64,000 nucleotides of DNA, taken from the NCBI RefSeq assembly GCF_003063245.1, contig NZ_MUXE01000010.1, positions 28,889 to 92,888 on the forward strand, in the 5' to 3' direction. Source of the DNA: Arcobacter caeni. GTDB taxonomy: Bacteria; Campylobacterota; Campylobacteria; Campylobacterales; Arcobacteraceae. The notes beneath the pieces were generated by a model. The model was not told the origin of the DNA and did not search any database. It saw only the letters and a list, made by a program, of their open reading frames with translations. Positions 1 to 9,744 of the stretch are shown here, in pieces; position 1 is the first letter of the stretch; each line of letters opens with the position of its first letter. The position numbers and the translations under genes are program-made.

Positions 1-581
1 GGTAAGTTTCCTGGTAATCTTTTAAAAACTCGCAAAAGTGACTCAACACCACCAGTTGATGAACCAATTGCAATTAATTTCATTCCAGGAAATGTTGCTG
101 CTTTTAATGGAATAACTTCATCTGGATGTATTTTATACTCAATATTTAGAGATTGCGTTGAAGTTTTTCTTGATGCTTGAGGTTTTTTTAAAGTATACCT
201 TTTTAATAAAAATGTTAAATTAAGTAAAGTATCTTTTATTCTTTCTTGAAAAGATTGCATTGTTTCACCATTTTCAGGCTTAGGAATGAATCCAACTGCA
301 CCATCATCAAAAATATCATTTCCTCTAACACCCTCACCTGAAATTACAACAGCTGGCATTGGATGAAGTCGCATTAAGTTTCTTAAAAAAGTAACTCCAT
401 CCATTTTTGGCATATTTATATCAATTGTAACTAAGTCAGGTTCATATTCTTTGATCTTTTCTCTTGCATCATAAGCATCAGTTGCCACGCAAACAACTTC
501 AAATTCATCAATAGAATTTATCATATCTTTGATGATTCTTCGCATTGATGGCGAATCATCTATTACTAAAACAGTATACAC
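1..581 (-). CDS. cheB: Chemotaxis protein-glutamate methylesterase CheB (3' part missing)
   Basis: Response-regulator methylesterase that removes methyl groups from, and deamidates, chemoreceptors. The N-terminal receiver is complete: the acidic pair in VIDDSP and the phospho-acceptor Asp in DINMPKMDG are visible. A linker leads into the esterase domain, whose nucleophile motif IGSSTGGVE is present. The window edge cuts the gene after about 193 codons, so the catalytic His and Asp are not seen. The start is a GTG at 581, chosen because it precedes the receiver directly (VYTVLVIDDS). It lies 25 nt after the cheD stop, consistent with the last seen gene of the chemotaxis operon. Identity is firm for what is visible. 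Confidence 0.92.
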   Translation of the reverse strand, partial: MYTVLVIDDSPSMRRIIKDMINSIDEFEVVCVATDAYDAREKIKEYEPDLVTIDINMPKMDGVTFLRNLMRLHPMPAVVISGEGVRGNDIFDDGAVGFIPKPENGETMQSFQERIKDTLLNLTFLLKRYTLKKPQASRKTSTQSLNIEYKIHPDEVIPLKAATFPGMKLIAIGSSTGGVESLLRVFKRLPGNL

Positions 582-606
582 TTATCTTACCACCCTACTT
601 AATTTT

Positions 607-1284
607 TTAGAAAAGTTCAATTTCCATTTGAGGCTCTGCCTCTTTATTATCAATACCAAATAATTCCACAGCTCCTGAGTATTCTTTGATAACAGGTGCT
701 TTTGTAATTTCTTGTTGTAAAAATTTCTCATCTGTTAAAATTTTACTATCAGTTTCAGATTTTTGTGTAACTTTAATAAATGTTTCAAATTCATTAGCTA
801 ATAAAATTAATCTTCCATGTTCGCCACGAGTGTGTTCACTAATTAATTTAAATCCTTCTGATTTACAAAAATCCTTAGCAAATTCAACATTTCTAAACCC
901 AATAGATTGAGAAGATAAATTTATTTGCATAATATCAGCGCCACCTGATATTTTAGCTACCATATTCCCTTTACTACAACCTAATTTATACATTTCATTA
1001 AGCATTGCTTCCACAGAATACAATCCATATTTCATATCATCGTTTGTATTATTTGTTTTTGGTAATAAAAAATGATTCATTCCTTTTATTTTTGTAACTT
1101 TGTCATAAAACATAATAGCTACACATGAACCTAATAATGTTTTAAAAGCAATTTGCTCAACATCATTACCAACTGCAAATTCCCCACCTATTATCGTATG
1201 TGTTGGAAAACCTTTTGTTTTTTGAGTAAATCTTACAGCTGAAGTTTTTTCTATGCTTCCATCTTTATGACCTATTACAATCAT
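607..1284 (-). CDS. cheD: Chemoreceptor glutamine deamidase CheD
   Basis: CheD deamidates specific glutamines of chemoreceptors and can act together with CheB. At 225 residues it is longer than most CheD (about 160-200); the extra length is a C-terminal tail after about residue 165 rich in charged residues. The catalytic Cys sits in the family motif LLGSCVAI and the partner His in NHFLLP. It overlaps cheR by 4 nt (ATGA), so translation is coupled. No CheC gene is visible in the cluster, so whether this CheD is controlled by CheC-like phosphatases cannot be said. Confidence 0.9.
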   Translation of the reverse strand: MIVIGHKDGSIEKTSAVRFTQKTKGFPTHTIIGGEFAVGNDVEQIAFKTLLGSCVAIMFYDKVTKIKGMNHFLLPKTNNTNDDMKYGLYSVEAMLNEMYKLGCSKGNMVAKISGGADIMQINLSSQSIGFRNVEFAKDFCKSEGFKLISEHTRGEHGRLILLANEFETFIKVTQKSETDSKILTDEKFLQQEITKAPVIKEYSGAVELFGIDNKEAEPQMEIELF

Positions 1285-2126
1285 ATGATTTCCTTTTCTT
1301 TTAGAAAAATATTTTGACCTACTCTTTTAACATAATTAACTAAATCTTGAGGATTTTCTGAATGTCCAAGATAAAGTGTTCCACCGATTTTAAGATATTT
1401 AAACAATTTTTTTAAAATTTCGTTTTGATCTTCAACTGAAAAATATATTAATACATTTCTACAAAAAATCACATCAAACTGATTTTTTGAAAATGGATAT
1501 GAACTATCATTTAAATTCATAACTTGAAAATTAATCATCTTTTTCAAATCATCATTAACTTTTATTAATACTTCTTCACCAGCAAGATTCTTTTGAACTC
1601 TTCGTTTAAAATATTTTTGTGGTTTTATCCATTCAGGAAACTCTTTTGAAGATTTAGAATATCTATAAATACCATTTGCACCGTATTGTAAGACATTTGT
1701 ATCAATATCAGTTGCTATTATAGAAGCATTAATATTTTTATTTAAATCTTCTTTTGCTTTTAATACAGTCATTGCCATAGAATAAGGTTCTTCTCCTGTT
1801 GAAGAAGCTGAACAATACATATTTATCTTTTCTCCACTAGCAGCAAACATGGGTAAAACTCTATCTTTTAAATCAATAAAATGAAAATCTTCTCTGAAAA
1901 AATGCGTTTTATTAGTTGTAAAAGAATTTATAAATTCTGTTACATTATTTCCTTGTTCTATAGAGTTTAAAAGCTCCATAATATCACCTGAAAAACCACA
2001 ATTTCTTTTCAGTTTATCAATTCTATTTGAAATCATAATATCTTTATTCTCTGAAAGGGTAATTCCTGTTAGAGAATAAAGAAGTTTTTTTACTTTATTA
2101 TGTACATCTTGAGTCGTATATTTCAT
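1281..2126 (-). CDS. cheR: Chemotaxis protein methyltransferase CheR
   Basis: SAM-dependent methyltransferase that methylates glutamates of chemoreceptors. It has an N-terminal helical CheR domain (about residues 1-75, with FTTNKTHFFRE) followed by the Rossmann methyltransferase domain. SAM-binding motifs are seen as CSASSTGEEPYSMA and, further on, FDVIFCRNVLIYF. At 281 residues it is of normal length. Start ATG at 2126, 3 nt after the cheA stop; its own end overlaps cheD by 4 nt. Adaptation enzymes CheR, CheD and CheB therefore form one transcript after cheA. Confidence 0.94.
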   Translation of the reverse strand: MKYTTQDVHNKVKKLLYSLTGITLSENKDIMISNRIDKLKRNCGFSGDIMELLNSIEQGNNVTEFINSFTTNKTHFFREDFHFIDLKDRVLPMFAASGEKINMYCSASSTGEEPYSMAMTVLKAKEDLNKNINASIIATDIDTNVLQYGANGIYRYSKSSKEFPEWIKPQKYFKRRVQKNLAGEEVLIKVNDDLKKMINFQVMNLNDSSYPFSKNQFDVIFCRNVLIYFSVEDQNEILKKLFKYLKIGGTLYLGHSENPQDLVNYVKRVGQNIFLKEKEII

Positions 2127-2129
2127 ATG

Positions 2130-4220
2130 TTAAGATGCTTTTTTAGCTATACTCATATCTCTCTCAACTTTTAATTGAGCATTAATAATACCAACAACAT
2201 CCAAAATAAGACCAATGCTTCCATCACCTCTTACTGTTGCAGCTCCAATTCCTTGAACACTTCTAAAGTTTTTATCTAAAGGTTTTACTACAACTTGATG
2301 TTGATTTAAAAACTCATCTATTGATAATGCAACTTTTGTATTACCAGATTTTACAACAATTAACATACCATCTTCAAGTTTTGCAAAACTTTTTTCAAGA
2401 CCAAATAATTGATGTAATTTAACAACCGGAATAAACTCTTCTCTTAACATTAATAAATCTTGAGTTCCATCTCCAATTTTCTTAATCATTTCAGAAGTTG
2501 GTTGCAATGATTCAACAATTGAACTTAAAGGTAAAATATATTTTTGATTTCCAACTTTTATATCTAATCCATCTAAAATAGCAAGAGTAAGAGGTAGCAT
2601 GATAGTAATAGTTGTTCCAATTCCTTCATGAGTATCTAATTTAATAGCTCCACCTAATTTATGAATATTAGTTTTAACAACATCCATTCCAACACCTCGT
2701 CCTGAAATATCAGTAATTTGGTCTGCTGTTGAAACACCTGCTCCAAAAATTAATAAAGCTTTTTCATTATCAGTCATTGTATTATATTGATTTTCATCAA
2801 TTTGACCTTGTTCAAGAGCTTTTTGTGCTACTTTTTCAAAATTAATACCTTTTCCATCATCTTCAATTGTAATAATCATTTGACCATTTGCTTGTTCAGC
2901 TGAGATACTAATAGAACCAACTTCAGGTTTTTTTGTAAGCTCTCTTTCAGCTGCTGTTTCAATTCCATGGTCAAGTGAATTTCTGATAATATGCATTAAT
3001 GGATCTGTTAATCCTTCAATCATTGCTTTATCAATTTCAACATTATCTCCATAGTGTTTAAATTCAACTTTTTTCCCAAGTTTTTTTGATATATCTCTTA
3101 CAACTTTTGGAAATTTAGAATAAATAGAATCCATAGGAACCATTCTAATACTCATAATTGAATCTTGCATATCTCTAATATGTCTTTCTAATAATTCTAA
3201 TCTTTCAAGTACTGAATTTCTAGTTTTTGTTTCTTCAATAGTAGATGAAAATTGAGTTAACATGGCATTAGTAATTACTAAATCACCAACATTATTCATT
3301 AATAAATCAATTTTATCTAGATTTACTCTAATACTGTTGTTATTATTAGGAATAGATTTTTTAGAAGGATCACCTGCTTCATCTTCTTCTTTTTGTCTAG
3401 GTTTTCTAACTATTACTTTTTCTTCACTAACAGTATCCTCTACTTCTATTTTAGATATAGCTTTTTCTTCTTTAATATCATTACTTTCCATTACTGAATT
3501 TGCATTGATTTCTGGCATTTCATCAAAAAAACCAAAATTTTCTTTTTCTTCAATTTTAAAATCACTGTCCTTTGTATTATTAGAAATAGTTTCCAATTCA
3601 TCATCATAAAAGCCATAGTTTTTATGAACTTCATCGATTTCATCATCAGCAAATATTCCATAAGCTTTATTTTTATTATCTCTTTGCTCATTTAAATCAT
3701 CATCAAAAAAACCATAATTATCACTATCTAAAACTACTGGTGCTTCTTTTTTAACTTCAATTTTTGGAGTTTCAGCTGGTTTTACAACTTCAACTTTAGT
3801 CTCGACATTTTTAACTACAGTTCCATTTGAATAAGCTCGAAGTTCTTCCAGTAATGAAGTAGTCATTTTTGTAAAAGTTTCTCTATCTAATTTATTTGCC
3901 ACTTCAAGGTCTAAAAGCTCTTTCATAACATCAAGTCCATCAATAAGTGTTTCAGCCATTTCAGGAATAAACTCAATTTTATGATTTCTTAATTTATCCA
4001 TTAGATTTTCAACATCATGGGTAAACTCAGCAAATAATGCCAATTCAACAGATGCACCACTTCCTTTTAGAGTATGAACATCTCTAAAAAGTTGTCCCAT
4101 CTCCTCATCTGTTAATGAACCATTATTTTCAGCTACTAATAAAACATTATCTGCTGATTCAAAGAGCTCTTCAGCCTCTTCAAGAAACATTTCTCTATAT
4201 TTGGAAATATCAAACGACAT
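2130..4220 (-). CDS. cheA: Chemotaxis sensor histidine kinase CheA
   Basis: Cytoplasmic kinase that phosphorylates CheY and CheB under chemoreceptor control. The HPt domain is at about residues 1-105 with phospho-acceptor His49 (DVHTLKGSG). A long linker (about 135-290) follows instead of a folded P2 domain. Dimerisation helices start near 295, the ATPase has IIRNSLDHGIE (N box) and GRGVGMDVV, and a CheW-like P5 domain runs to the end. There is no C-terminal receiver domain, unlike CheA of Campylobacter and Helicobacter. The linker holds four copies of a short aromatic-acidic motif: NYGFFDDD at 168, AYGIFADD at 187, NYGFYDDE at 202 and NFGFFDEM at 228. Start ATG at 4220; cheY lies 14 nt upstream. 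Confidence 0.95.
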   Translation of the reverse strand: MSFDISKYREMFLEEAEELFESADNVLLVAENNGSLTDEEMGQLFRDVHTLKGSGASVELALFAEFTHDVENLMDKLRNHKIEFIPEMAETLIDGLDVMKELLDLEVANKLDRETFTKMTTSLLEELRAYSNGTVVKNVETKVEVVKPAETPKIEVKKEAPVVLDSDNYGFFDDDLNEQRDNKNKAYGIFADDEIDEVHKNYGFYDDELETISNNTKDSDFKIEEKENFGFFDEMPEINANSVMESNDIKEEKAISKIEVEDTVSEEKVIVRKPRQKEEDEAGDPSKKSIPNNNNSIRVNLDKIDLLMNNVGDLVITNAMLTQFSSTIEETKTRNSVLERLELLERHIRDMQDSIMSIRMVPMDSIYSKFPKVVRDISKKLGKKVEFKHYGDNVEIDKAMIEGLTDPLMHIIRNSLDHGIETAAERELTKKPEVGSISISAEQANGQMIITIEDDGKGINFEKVAQKALEQGQIDENQYNTMTDNEKALLIFGAGVSTADQITDISGRGVGMDVVKTNIHKLGGAIKLDTHEGIGTTITIMLPLTLAILDGLDIKVGNQKYILPLSSIVESLQPTSEMIKKIGDGTQDLLMLREEFIPVVKLHQLFGLEKSFAKLEDGMLIVVKSGNTKVALSIDEFLNQHQVVVKPLDKNFRSVQGIGAATVRGDGSIGLILDVVGIINAQLKVERDMSIAKKAS

Positions 4221-4234
4221 GAAAACTCCTTAAT

Positions 4235-4603
4235 TTATCTACTTAAAACTATATTTACTGCTTTTAACAATTGATCTGGTACAAATGGTTTTACAATCCA
4301 ACCAGTAGCACCGGCTGCTTTTCCTCTTGCTTTCATTTCATCACTTCTTTCAGTAGTTAATACTAAAATTGGCTTTTTTGAATATTGTGATATTTTTCTT
4401 AGTTCACCGATTAGTGTTAATCCATCCATATTTGGCATATTAACATCAGTAATTATTAAATCAAAATCTGCAGCCTTAGCTTTTGCTAAACCATCAACAC
4501 CATCAACGGCTTCAGTTACATCAGTATAACCACCCTCGTTTAGTGCATAGTTTAGCATATCTCTTAGCATTGTAGAATCATCTACTATTAAAAGCTTAGC
4601 CAT
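4235..4603 (-). CDS. cheY: CheY-type single-domain response regulator
   Basis: A 122-residue stand-alone receiver. It has the acidic pocket in LLIVDDSTM, phospho-acceptor Asp in ITDVNMPNMDG, the Thr/Ser switch region LVLTTER and the conserved Lys in WIVKPF. It is the first gene of the operon with cheA, so CheA is the probable phosphodonor and the flagellar switch or another CheA-associated partner the output. A -10-like TATAGT (minus strand) lies about 35 nt upstream of the start. Paralogues elsewhere in the genome could be the motor-binding CheY, so the exact role is inferred. Confidence 0.88.
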   Translation of the reverse strand: MAKLLIVDDSTMLRDMLNYALNEGGYTDVTEAVDGVDGLAKAKAADFDLIITDVNMPNMDGLTLIGELRKISQYSKKPILVLTTERSDEMKARGKAAGATGWIVKPFVPDQLLKAVNIVLSR

Positions 4604-4746
4604 ATTAAAACCCCTTAGTTTTCTTAAAAAAATTATTTTTACTATACTAACGAAAAAAATATTAATTTAGGATTAGAGTAGATGAAAAGTTCGTAAGTTT
4701 ATAGATTATATAGGGAATTCGTAGTTAATTTGTTATTTAAGGAAAG

Positions 4747-4781
4747 TTCTAATGTAAAGATAAAATTTCTTTACATTAGAA
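4747..4781 (-). terminator. Stem-loop downstream of pnp
   Basis: A perfect 13-bp inverted repeat (4747-4759 and 4769-4781, 9-nt loop) lies 12 nt beyond the pnp stop. It has no clear T-tract on the minus strand, so it may act as a 3'-end stabilising hairpin as much as an intrinsic terminator. The rest of 4604-4793 up to cheY shows no gene. Confidence 0.6.
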
Positions 4782-4793
4782 AAAATTATAGTA

Positions 4794-6968
4794 TTAGTTT
4801 GAAGATAATTCTATTCTGTCTTTTGTAACTTTTAAAACTTTTACATCAATTTCTTGACCAACTGATAATATATCAGATACATTAGTTACTCTTTCTTTTG
4901 AAATTTTAGAAATATGTAAAAGTCCTTCACCGCCTTTTGGCAACAAAATAAATGCACCAAAATCAACAACTCTTTCAACTTTTCCTAAAACTACTTCATC
5001 AATAGCATATAATTTTTCGAAATCTATATTTTTAACAAACTCTTTTCTTGCTGGTGCATTATTTGAAATAGTTTTGATATGTTCACAAGCATCTATAACA
5101 TTTTGTTTATTTCCACCACTTACTTTTACAGTTCCACTATCTCTGTCTAAATCAATTGAAACTGTGAATTTCTCAATAATTTCTTTTATAGTTGCCCCTG
5201 CTTTTCCAATAATTACCATTATTTTGCTAGGATCAATTGCAAATTGCTCAACTAAAGGTAATGCACTACTTGGAACAATATCAAGTGCTGATTCTTCCAT
5301 TAAAGCTAAAATATGAATTCTTCCATCTTTTGCTTGAAGTAATGCTTCTTTTAAAACAGATAATTCAATTCCACCTAATTTAATATCCATTTGTAAAGCT
5401 GTGATTCCTTTTGTAGTACCTGCAACTTTAAAATCCATATCACCATCATGGTCTTCTAATCCCATAATATCAGTTAAAACTGAATAATTATTTCCTTCAA
5501 CAACCATACCCATAGCAACACCTGCTACTAAATCAGAAATAGGAACACCTGCTGCTTTTAGTGCTAAAGAACCACCACAAACAGTTGCCATTGATGAAGA
5601 ACCATTTGATTCAAGAATTTCAGAAACTAATCTTACTGTATCACTATAATCATCATCAATTGTAGGCTCTAATGCTTTTTTACCTAAATTTCCATGACCT
5701 AATTCTCTTCTCCCTACTCCAAACATAGGTTTTGCTTCACCAACTGAGAAACCTGGAAAATTATAATGAACCATAAATCTATCTACAGAAGTTCCTTTAT
5801 CAGCCAAAATCTCGTACATTTGTCCATCTTTTGGACCTGCAATTGTTCCCACAACTAATGCTTGAGTTTCACCTCTTGTAAATAAACAAGAAGAGTGTGC
5901 AGATGGTAAAATATTGATTTCAATATCAATTGGTCTCACATCTTTAAGACCTCTTCCATCAGCTCTGATTTTATCATTTACAATCATATTTCTTACGATT
6001 TCTCTTTTTACAACTGAAACTGCTTCATAAATTGTAGATAAAGTTAACTCATTTGTAGCACAATAATCATTTTTAGAAATCATTTTTGCAACATCTTTTA
6101 ATTGAGTTGCTCTTTCACTTTTTGCTAATTTTTTTATAGCTTCTTTGATTTCGTTTGAGAAAGTATCTCTTACATAATTTATAACTGATTCTTCAATTGT
6201 AAATTGAATTAATTCAACTTCTGTTTTTTCTTTACAAGAAGTTTCAAAACCTTTTTCATAAGTTAAATTTGCTTCTTTTAAAGCATCTTGAGCAAAAGCA
6301 ATAGCTTCAACTAAAGTATCTTCATTCATTTCGTTTGCATTATGAATTTTAGTAAATGCTTCAATATCAACTTCAACCATTTGGCTTGAAGAAATAGTTT
6401 TCATTTCAATCATTAATAATTCATCTTTTGAACCAGCTACATATAAATCTAAAGTAGAATTTTCCATTTGTTCAGGTGTTGGATTAATAACATAATTATT
6501 TTCAATTCTTCCAACTCTTACACCACAAACAGACTTTTTAATAGGAATATTTGAAGTATATAAAGCAGCATTTGCAGCATTTAAAGCCAAAGCTTGTAAA
6601 TCAACATTTTTATCAGCACTTAAAACCATAACTGTAATAGTTGTAGGATAAACATAACCTTTTGGAAATAATGGTCTTAAACTTCTATCAATAACTCTTG
6701 AAGTTAAAGTTTCAAAATCACTAGGTTTTCCTTCTCTTTTGATAAAACCACCTGGTAATTTTGCAGCTGCATAAGTTTTTTCTATATATTGAACAGTTAA
6801 TGGAGTGAAATCTTCACTTACTGGATTATCAAATTCACTAACAACCGTAGCTAATACAACTGCATTTCCTATTCTTGCTAACACTGAACCATTAGCTTGT
6901 TTAGCTACTTTTCCAAATTCAAAAACCTCTTGTTTTCCATTTAATTCAAATTCACAAACTGTTGACAT
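4794..6968 (-). CDS. pnp: Polyribonucleotide nucleotidyltransferase (PNPase)
   Basis: Phosphorolytic 3'-5' exoribonuclease of the RNA degradation machinery. At 724 residues it has the full architecture: two RNase PH-like cores separated by a helical domain, then a KH domain (MVIIGKAGATIKEI, about 570) and a C-terminal S1 domain (GKVERVVDFGAFILLPKGG). The second core contains the conserved stretch RRELGHGNLG. Start ATG at 6968, 5 nt after the stop of the upstream phosphoribosyltransferase gene, so it is probably co-transcribed with it and with lptD. Confidence 0.97.
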   Translation of the reverse strand: MSTVCEFELNGKQEVFEFGKVAKQANGSVLARIGNAVVLATVVSEFDNPVSEDFTPLTVQYIEKTYAAAKLPGGFIKREGKPSDFETLTSRVIDRSLRPLFPKGYVYPTTITVMVLSADKNVDLQALALNAANAALYTSNIPIKKSVCGVRVGRIENNYVINPTPEQMENSTLDLYVAGSKDELLMIEMKTISSSQMVEVDIEAFTKIHNANEMNEDTLVEAIAFAQDALKEANLTYEKGFETSCKEKTEVELIQFTIEESVINYVRDTFSNEIKEAIKKLAKSERATQLKDVAKMISKNDYCATNELTLSTIYEAVSVVKREIVRNMIVNDKIRADGRGLKDVRPIDIEINILPSAHSSCLFTRGETQALVVGTIAGPKDGQMYEILADKGTSVDRFMVHYNFPGFSVGEAKPMFGVGRRELGHGNLGKKALEPTIDDDYSDTVRLVSEILESNGSSSMATVCGGSLALKAAGVPISDLVAGVAMGMVVEGNNYSVLTDIMGLEDHDGDMDFKVAGTTKGITALQMDIKLGGIELSVLKEALLQAKDGRIHILALMEESALDIVPSSALPLVEQFAIDPSKIMVIIGKAGATIKEIIEKFTVSIDLDRDSGTVKVSGGNKQNVIDACEHIKTISNNAPARKEFVKNIDFEKLYAIDEVVLGKVERVVDFGAFILLPKGGEGLLHISKISKERVTNVSDILSVGQEIDVKVLKVTKDRIELSSN

Positions 6969-6973
6969 ACTTT

Positions 6974-7624
6974 TTATCCTTTAATTATTTTCTCTAAATC
7001 TTCAAAACTAACATCTTCTAAACTATCATAATAAAAATCAATTTCTACGAAATGATCTAATTTTTTAATAAAATATAAATCATCTGCAATTGATTCTATG
7101 GTAGGAATACTAGCTGTTGGTAAAATTGGAGTTGCTACTGAAATAGACTTAGCTTTTAAATTAATAGCTGTTTTTATACAAGCCATCATTGTTAAACCTG
7201 TATTAATTCCCTCATCAACAATCAATACATTTTTATTCTCAAACTCTTGAATCTTTTCTCCATGTCTAAACTTATTTACAGTTTTAACAATAGATTCTTC
7301 ATACACTTGTTTAGATTTTGAATAAACATAATCCAAACTAATATCAAAGGCTTTTATTAATTCTTCGTGAATTAAAACCTCTTCATGCTCTGTTACAACG
7401 GCTATTTCACAATCTTCATTATTTGGAGCATAAATTTTTCCTGAAAACATCATATCATATTTACTATTAAGTGCATTTGCTATAATTTTTGCTATTTCAA
7501 ATCCACCATATGAACTTGATATTACAGTCCAATCTTCCAATCTCATACTATCAATTGGTAAAACATCTAATAATCTATAAGCAGCAACTTCTCTATTTTT
7601 AAAATATATTCTATCTGGATTCAT
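6974..7624 (-). CDS. Phosphoribosyltransferase family protein
   Basis: The PRPP-binding loop of type I phosphoribosyltransferases is recognisable as NVLIVDEGINTGLTMMA, where two acidic residues followed by G-x-N-T-G bind the ribose phosphate of PRPP. The rest matches the general fold (216 residues), but the base specificity is not evident. It could be a purine salvage enzyme or one of the uncharacterised PRTases common in this phylum. Its ATG overlaps the lptD start region tail-to-head (shared base 7624), so it is translated with lptD upstream and pnp downstream. Confidence 0.75.
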   Translation of the reverse strand: MNPDRIYFKNREVAAYRLLDVLPIDSMRLEDWTVISSSYGGFEIAKIIANALNSKYDMMFSGKIYAPNNEDCEIAVVTEHEEVLIHEELIKAFDISLDYVYSKSKQVYEESIVKTVNKFRHGEKIQEFENKNVLIVDEGINTGLTMMACIKTAINLKAKSISVATPILPTASIPTIESIADDLYFIKKLDHFVEIDFYYDSLEDVSFEDLEKIIKG

Positions 7625-9744
7625 TAATTATTGTCTTCCATTTTATATTTTTGTTTAATTCCACCTAGTGGTTTTAATAAAACATTTACAAATATAATTT
7701 TTTGATCTATTGCTTCATAATTTAGTCTAGAAGAAGGTACAACTTCATTTTCATATCTTATATCCATATTCCAACAAGTGTCATTTATATTAAAACTAAT
7801 ACCTTGTTTACTTCTAATATTATCAAGTAAATTATAATTTTCATAATATGAAAGTTTATAATCTTTAGCAATTTTATATGAAGTTACAACTCTATATGAT
7901 TCTAAATCTTCTCTATCATTAAAAATATTTTCTGTTTTTTTCGTTTTGTAATAACCAAGAGTTAAAGATAAATCATTATAAATAAAATTTGAATCTGCAT
8001 TATTTTCAACAACTTCTTGGTCTTCAACATTGTAAATAACTTTTCCACTGATACTTCCATAATCATGATTAAGTCTAATATAATTCTCTAAATCTTCTAA
8101 TTTTGGTTCATTTAGCGAATCATATAAAATTGATTGTGAAATTTTATGATTAATCCATTGTTTTAAAGTATTGTTATCATATAAAGATTGATTAGCTGAT
8201 AATTTGATATTCTTTTCTTCTTGTGTAATAGGAAAAGCTTTAAGTTCTTGCTCTTTTAAAGAACCTGTTTGTGTAGTAATTTTATATAAATCACCATCTT
8301 CTTCAAGGTTTTTTGGAACAATATATTCTGCTTTTAAATTAAGTGTATGTAAATAATTTTCATAAGGCTTAATTAAATCACTTCCAATTCCTACTGAAGT
8401 TCTATTTTGAACTAAAGTTCCATCTTTATATCTTGGACTATTAAAGTTATCATAATCATATTTATCTATAATTGTTTTATTTTCTATAAAAGCATATATA
8501 TAATCATCAATTAAATGTTCACTATAACTTAAAGGTAAACTTATTTCATATACATTTGCAGTTAGACCTTCTTTTCTCGTATAATTCATAACTTTTGTAT
8601 CTAATGAATAAATTAATTTATCAATAAATAATTCTTTATTGTAAGAGTGAAATTGTAATTGAGGTAATTCTTGTAAAGTTTCATCATTTGATTTTTTTGA
8701 ACCATCAATATAATATCTACCATAAACACCACTATAATATTCAGAATTATCATAGAAATAATTAATTTTAGATTCTACTTTTTTATCCGTAGAAGTCAAT
8801 TCATCATTATCTTCTATAGTAATATATTCTATATCATTAAAATAAGTAAGTGAAGTATATAATCCATCTTGAGAATTGTTATCTGAGAAAATATCTCTTC
8901 TTTTATAATCTAAATCAAAACCATAATGCTGTTGGTTTTCTAAATTATTTTTTACAAAATAATCTTCATTTTCTCTAAAGGTACCTACTTTCATCTCTAA
9001 TAAAGAATTAGGAGAATCAGCATATCTATAATATGTATATGCTCCATATCCTCTATTTGTTCGAACTTGAGGTATTACTTCTATATCATAATTATATGCA
9101 GGAGCAAAATATATAGGTTGAGAATAAAATAATCCTTCTCCACCTGAATAACCAATAGTAGGAAGTAAAAGACCTGTTCTTCTTGTCGTATCTGTTGGAA
9201 ATCCTAAATAAGGGCTATAAAATACAGGAACATCTTTTACATAAATTCTTGTATTATAAGCATTTATCCATTTTGCTTCTGTATCATAATTTGCACTTGA
9301 AGCTCTAATACTCCAAACAGGGTCTAAACAATCACATGACGAAATAATCGAACTATCAAGATCTATCTCTTCTTTTTCTTTATTTGAAGTTTTTGAATTT
9401 ATCCAAATTTTACTACTTTGTTCTTGTAAAAACATTGGATTTTGAGTAGAAGAATCTTTCTTTAAATCAACAAAAGCATAATCACTTTGTGTTTGAATAT
9501 TATTATCTTTGATTACTAAAACATTATCAAAAAGTTCAAAAGTTTCATTTTCTTTATTATAAATAACTTTATTTGCACTTAAATAATAAGTTGGTGAATA
9601 AATAACAACATCACCACTTGCAGTAATTATATTTTCAATAGCATCAACAGTTTTAGCAACTAATTGAAATTTTTCGTTTTTTAATTCTTGAGCGTAAATT
9701 AGACTTGAAGTAATAAGTAATGAAGATATTATTTTTCTATGCAT
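7624..9744 (-). CDS. lptD: LPS-assembly protein LptD
   Basis: Outer-membrane beta-barrel that inserts lipopolysaccharide into the outer leaflet with LptE. A signal peptide (about residues 1-18, ending SLIYAQ) precedes an OstA-like periplasmic domain (about 25-130: VDAIENIITASGDVVIY, then YYLSANKVIYN). A barrel rich in alternating aromatic residues fills the remainder. Cysteines occur as a CDC pair near residue 138 and as one Cys near the C-terminus, fewer than the four of E. coli LptD but compatible with a disulfide between domains. Length 706 is typical. It overlaps the RDD gene by 8 nt at its start. Confidence 0.9.
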   Translation of the reverse strand: MHRKIISSLLITSSLIYAQELKNEKFQLVAKTVDAIENIITASGDVVIYSPTYYLSANKVIYNKENETFELFDNVLVIKDNNIQTQSDYAFVDLKKDSSTQNPMFLQEQSSKIWINSKTSNKEKEEIDLDSSIISSCDCLDPVWSIRASSANYDTEAKWINAYNTRIYVKDVPVFYSPYLGFPTDTTRRTGLLLPTIGYSGGEGLFYSQPIYFAPAYNYDIEVIPQVRTNRGYGAYTYYRYADSPNSLLEMKVGTFRENEDYFVKNNLENQQHYGFDLDYKRRDIFSDNNSQDGLYTSLTYFNDIEYITIEDNDELTSTDKKVESKINYFYDNSEYYSGVYGRYYIDGSKKSNDETLQELPQLQFHSYNKELFIDKLIYSLDTKVMNYTRKEGLTANVYEISLPLSYSEHLIDDYIYAFIENKTIIDKYDYDNFNSPRYKDGTLVQNRTSVGIGSDLIKPYENYLHTLNLKAEYIVPKNLEEDGDLYKITTQTGSLKEQELKAFPITQEEKNIKLSANQSLYDNNTLKQWINHKISQSILYDSLNEPKLEDLENYIRLNHDYGSISGKVIYNVEDQEVVENNADSNFIYNDLSLTLGYYKTKKTENIFNDREDLESYRVVTSYKIAKDYKLSYYENYNLLDNIRSKQGISFNINDTCWNMDIRYENEVVPSSRLNYEAIDQKIIFVNVLLKPLGGIKQKYKMEDNN

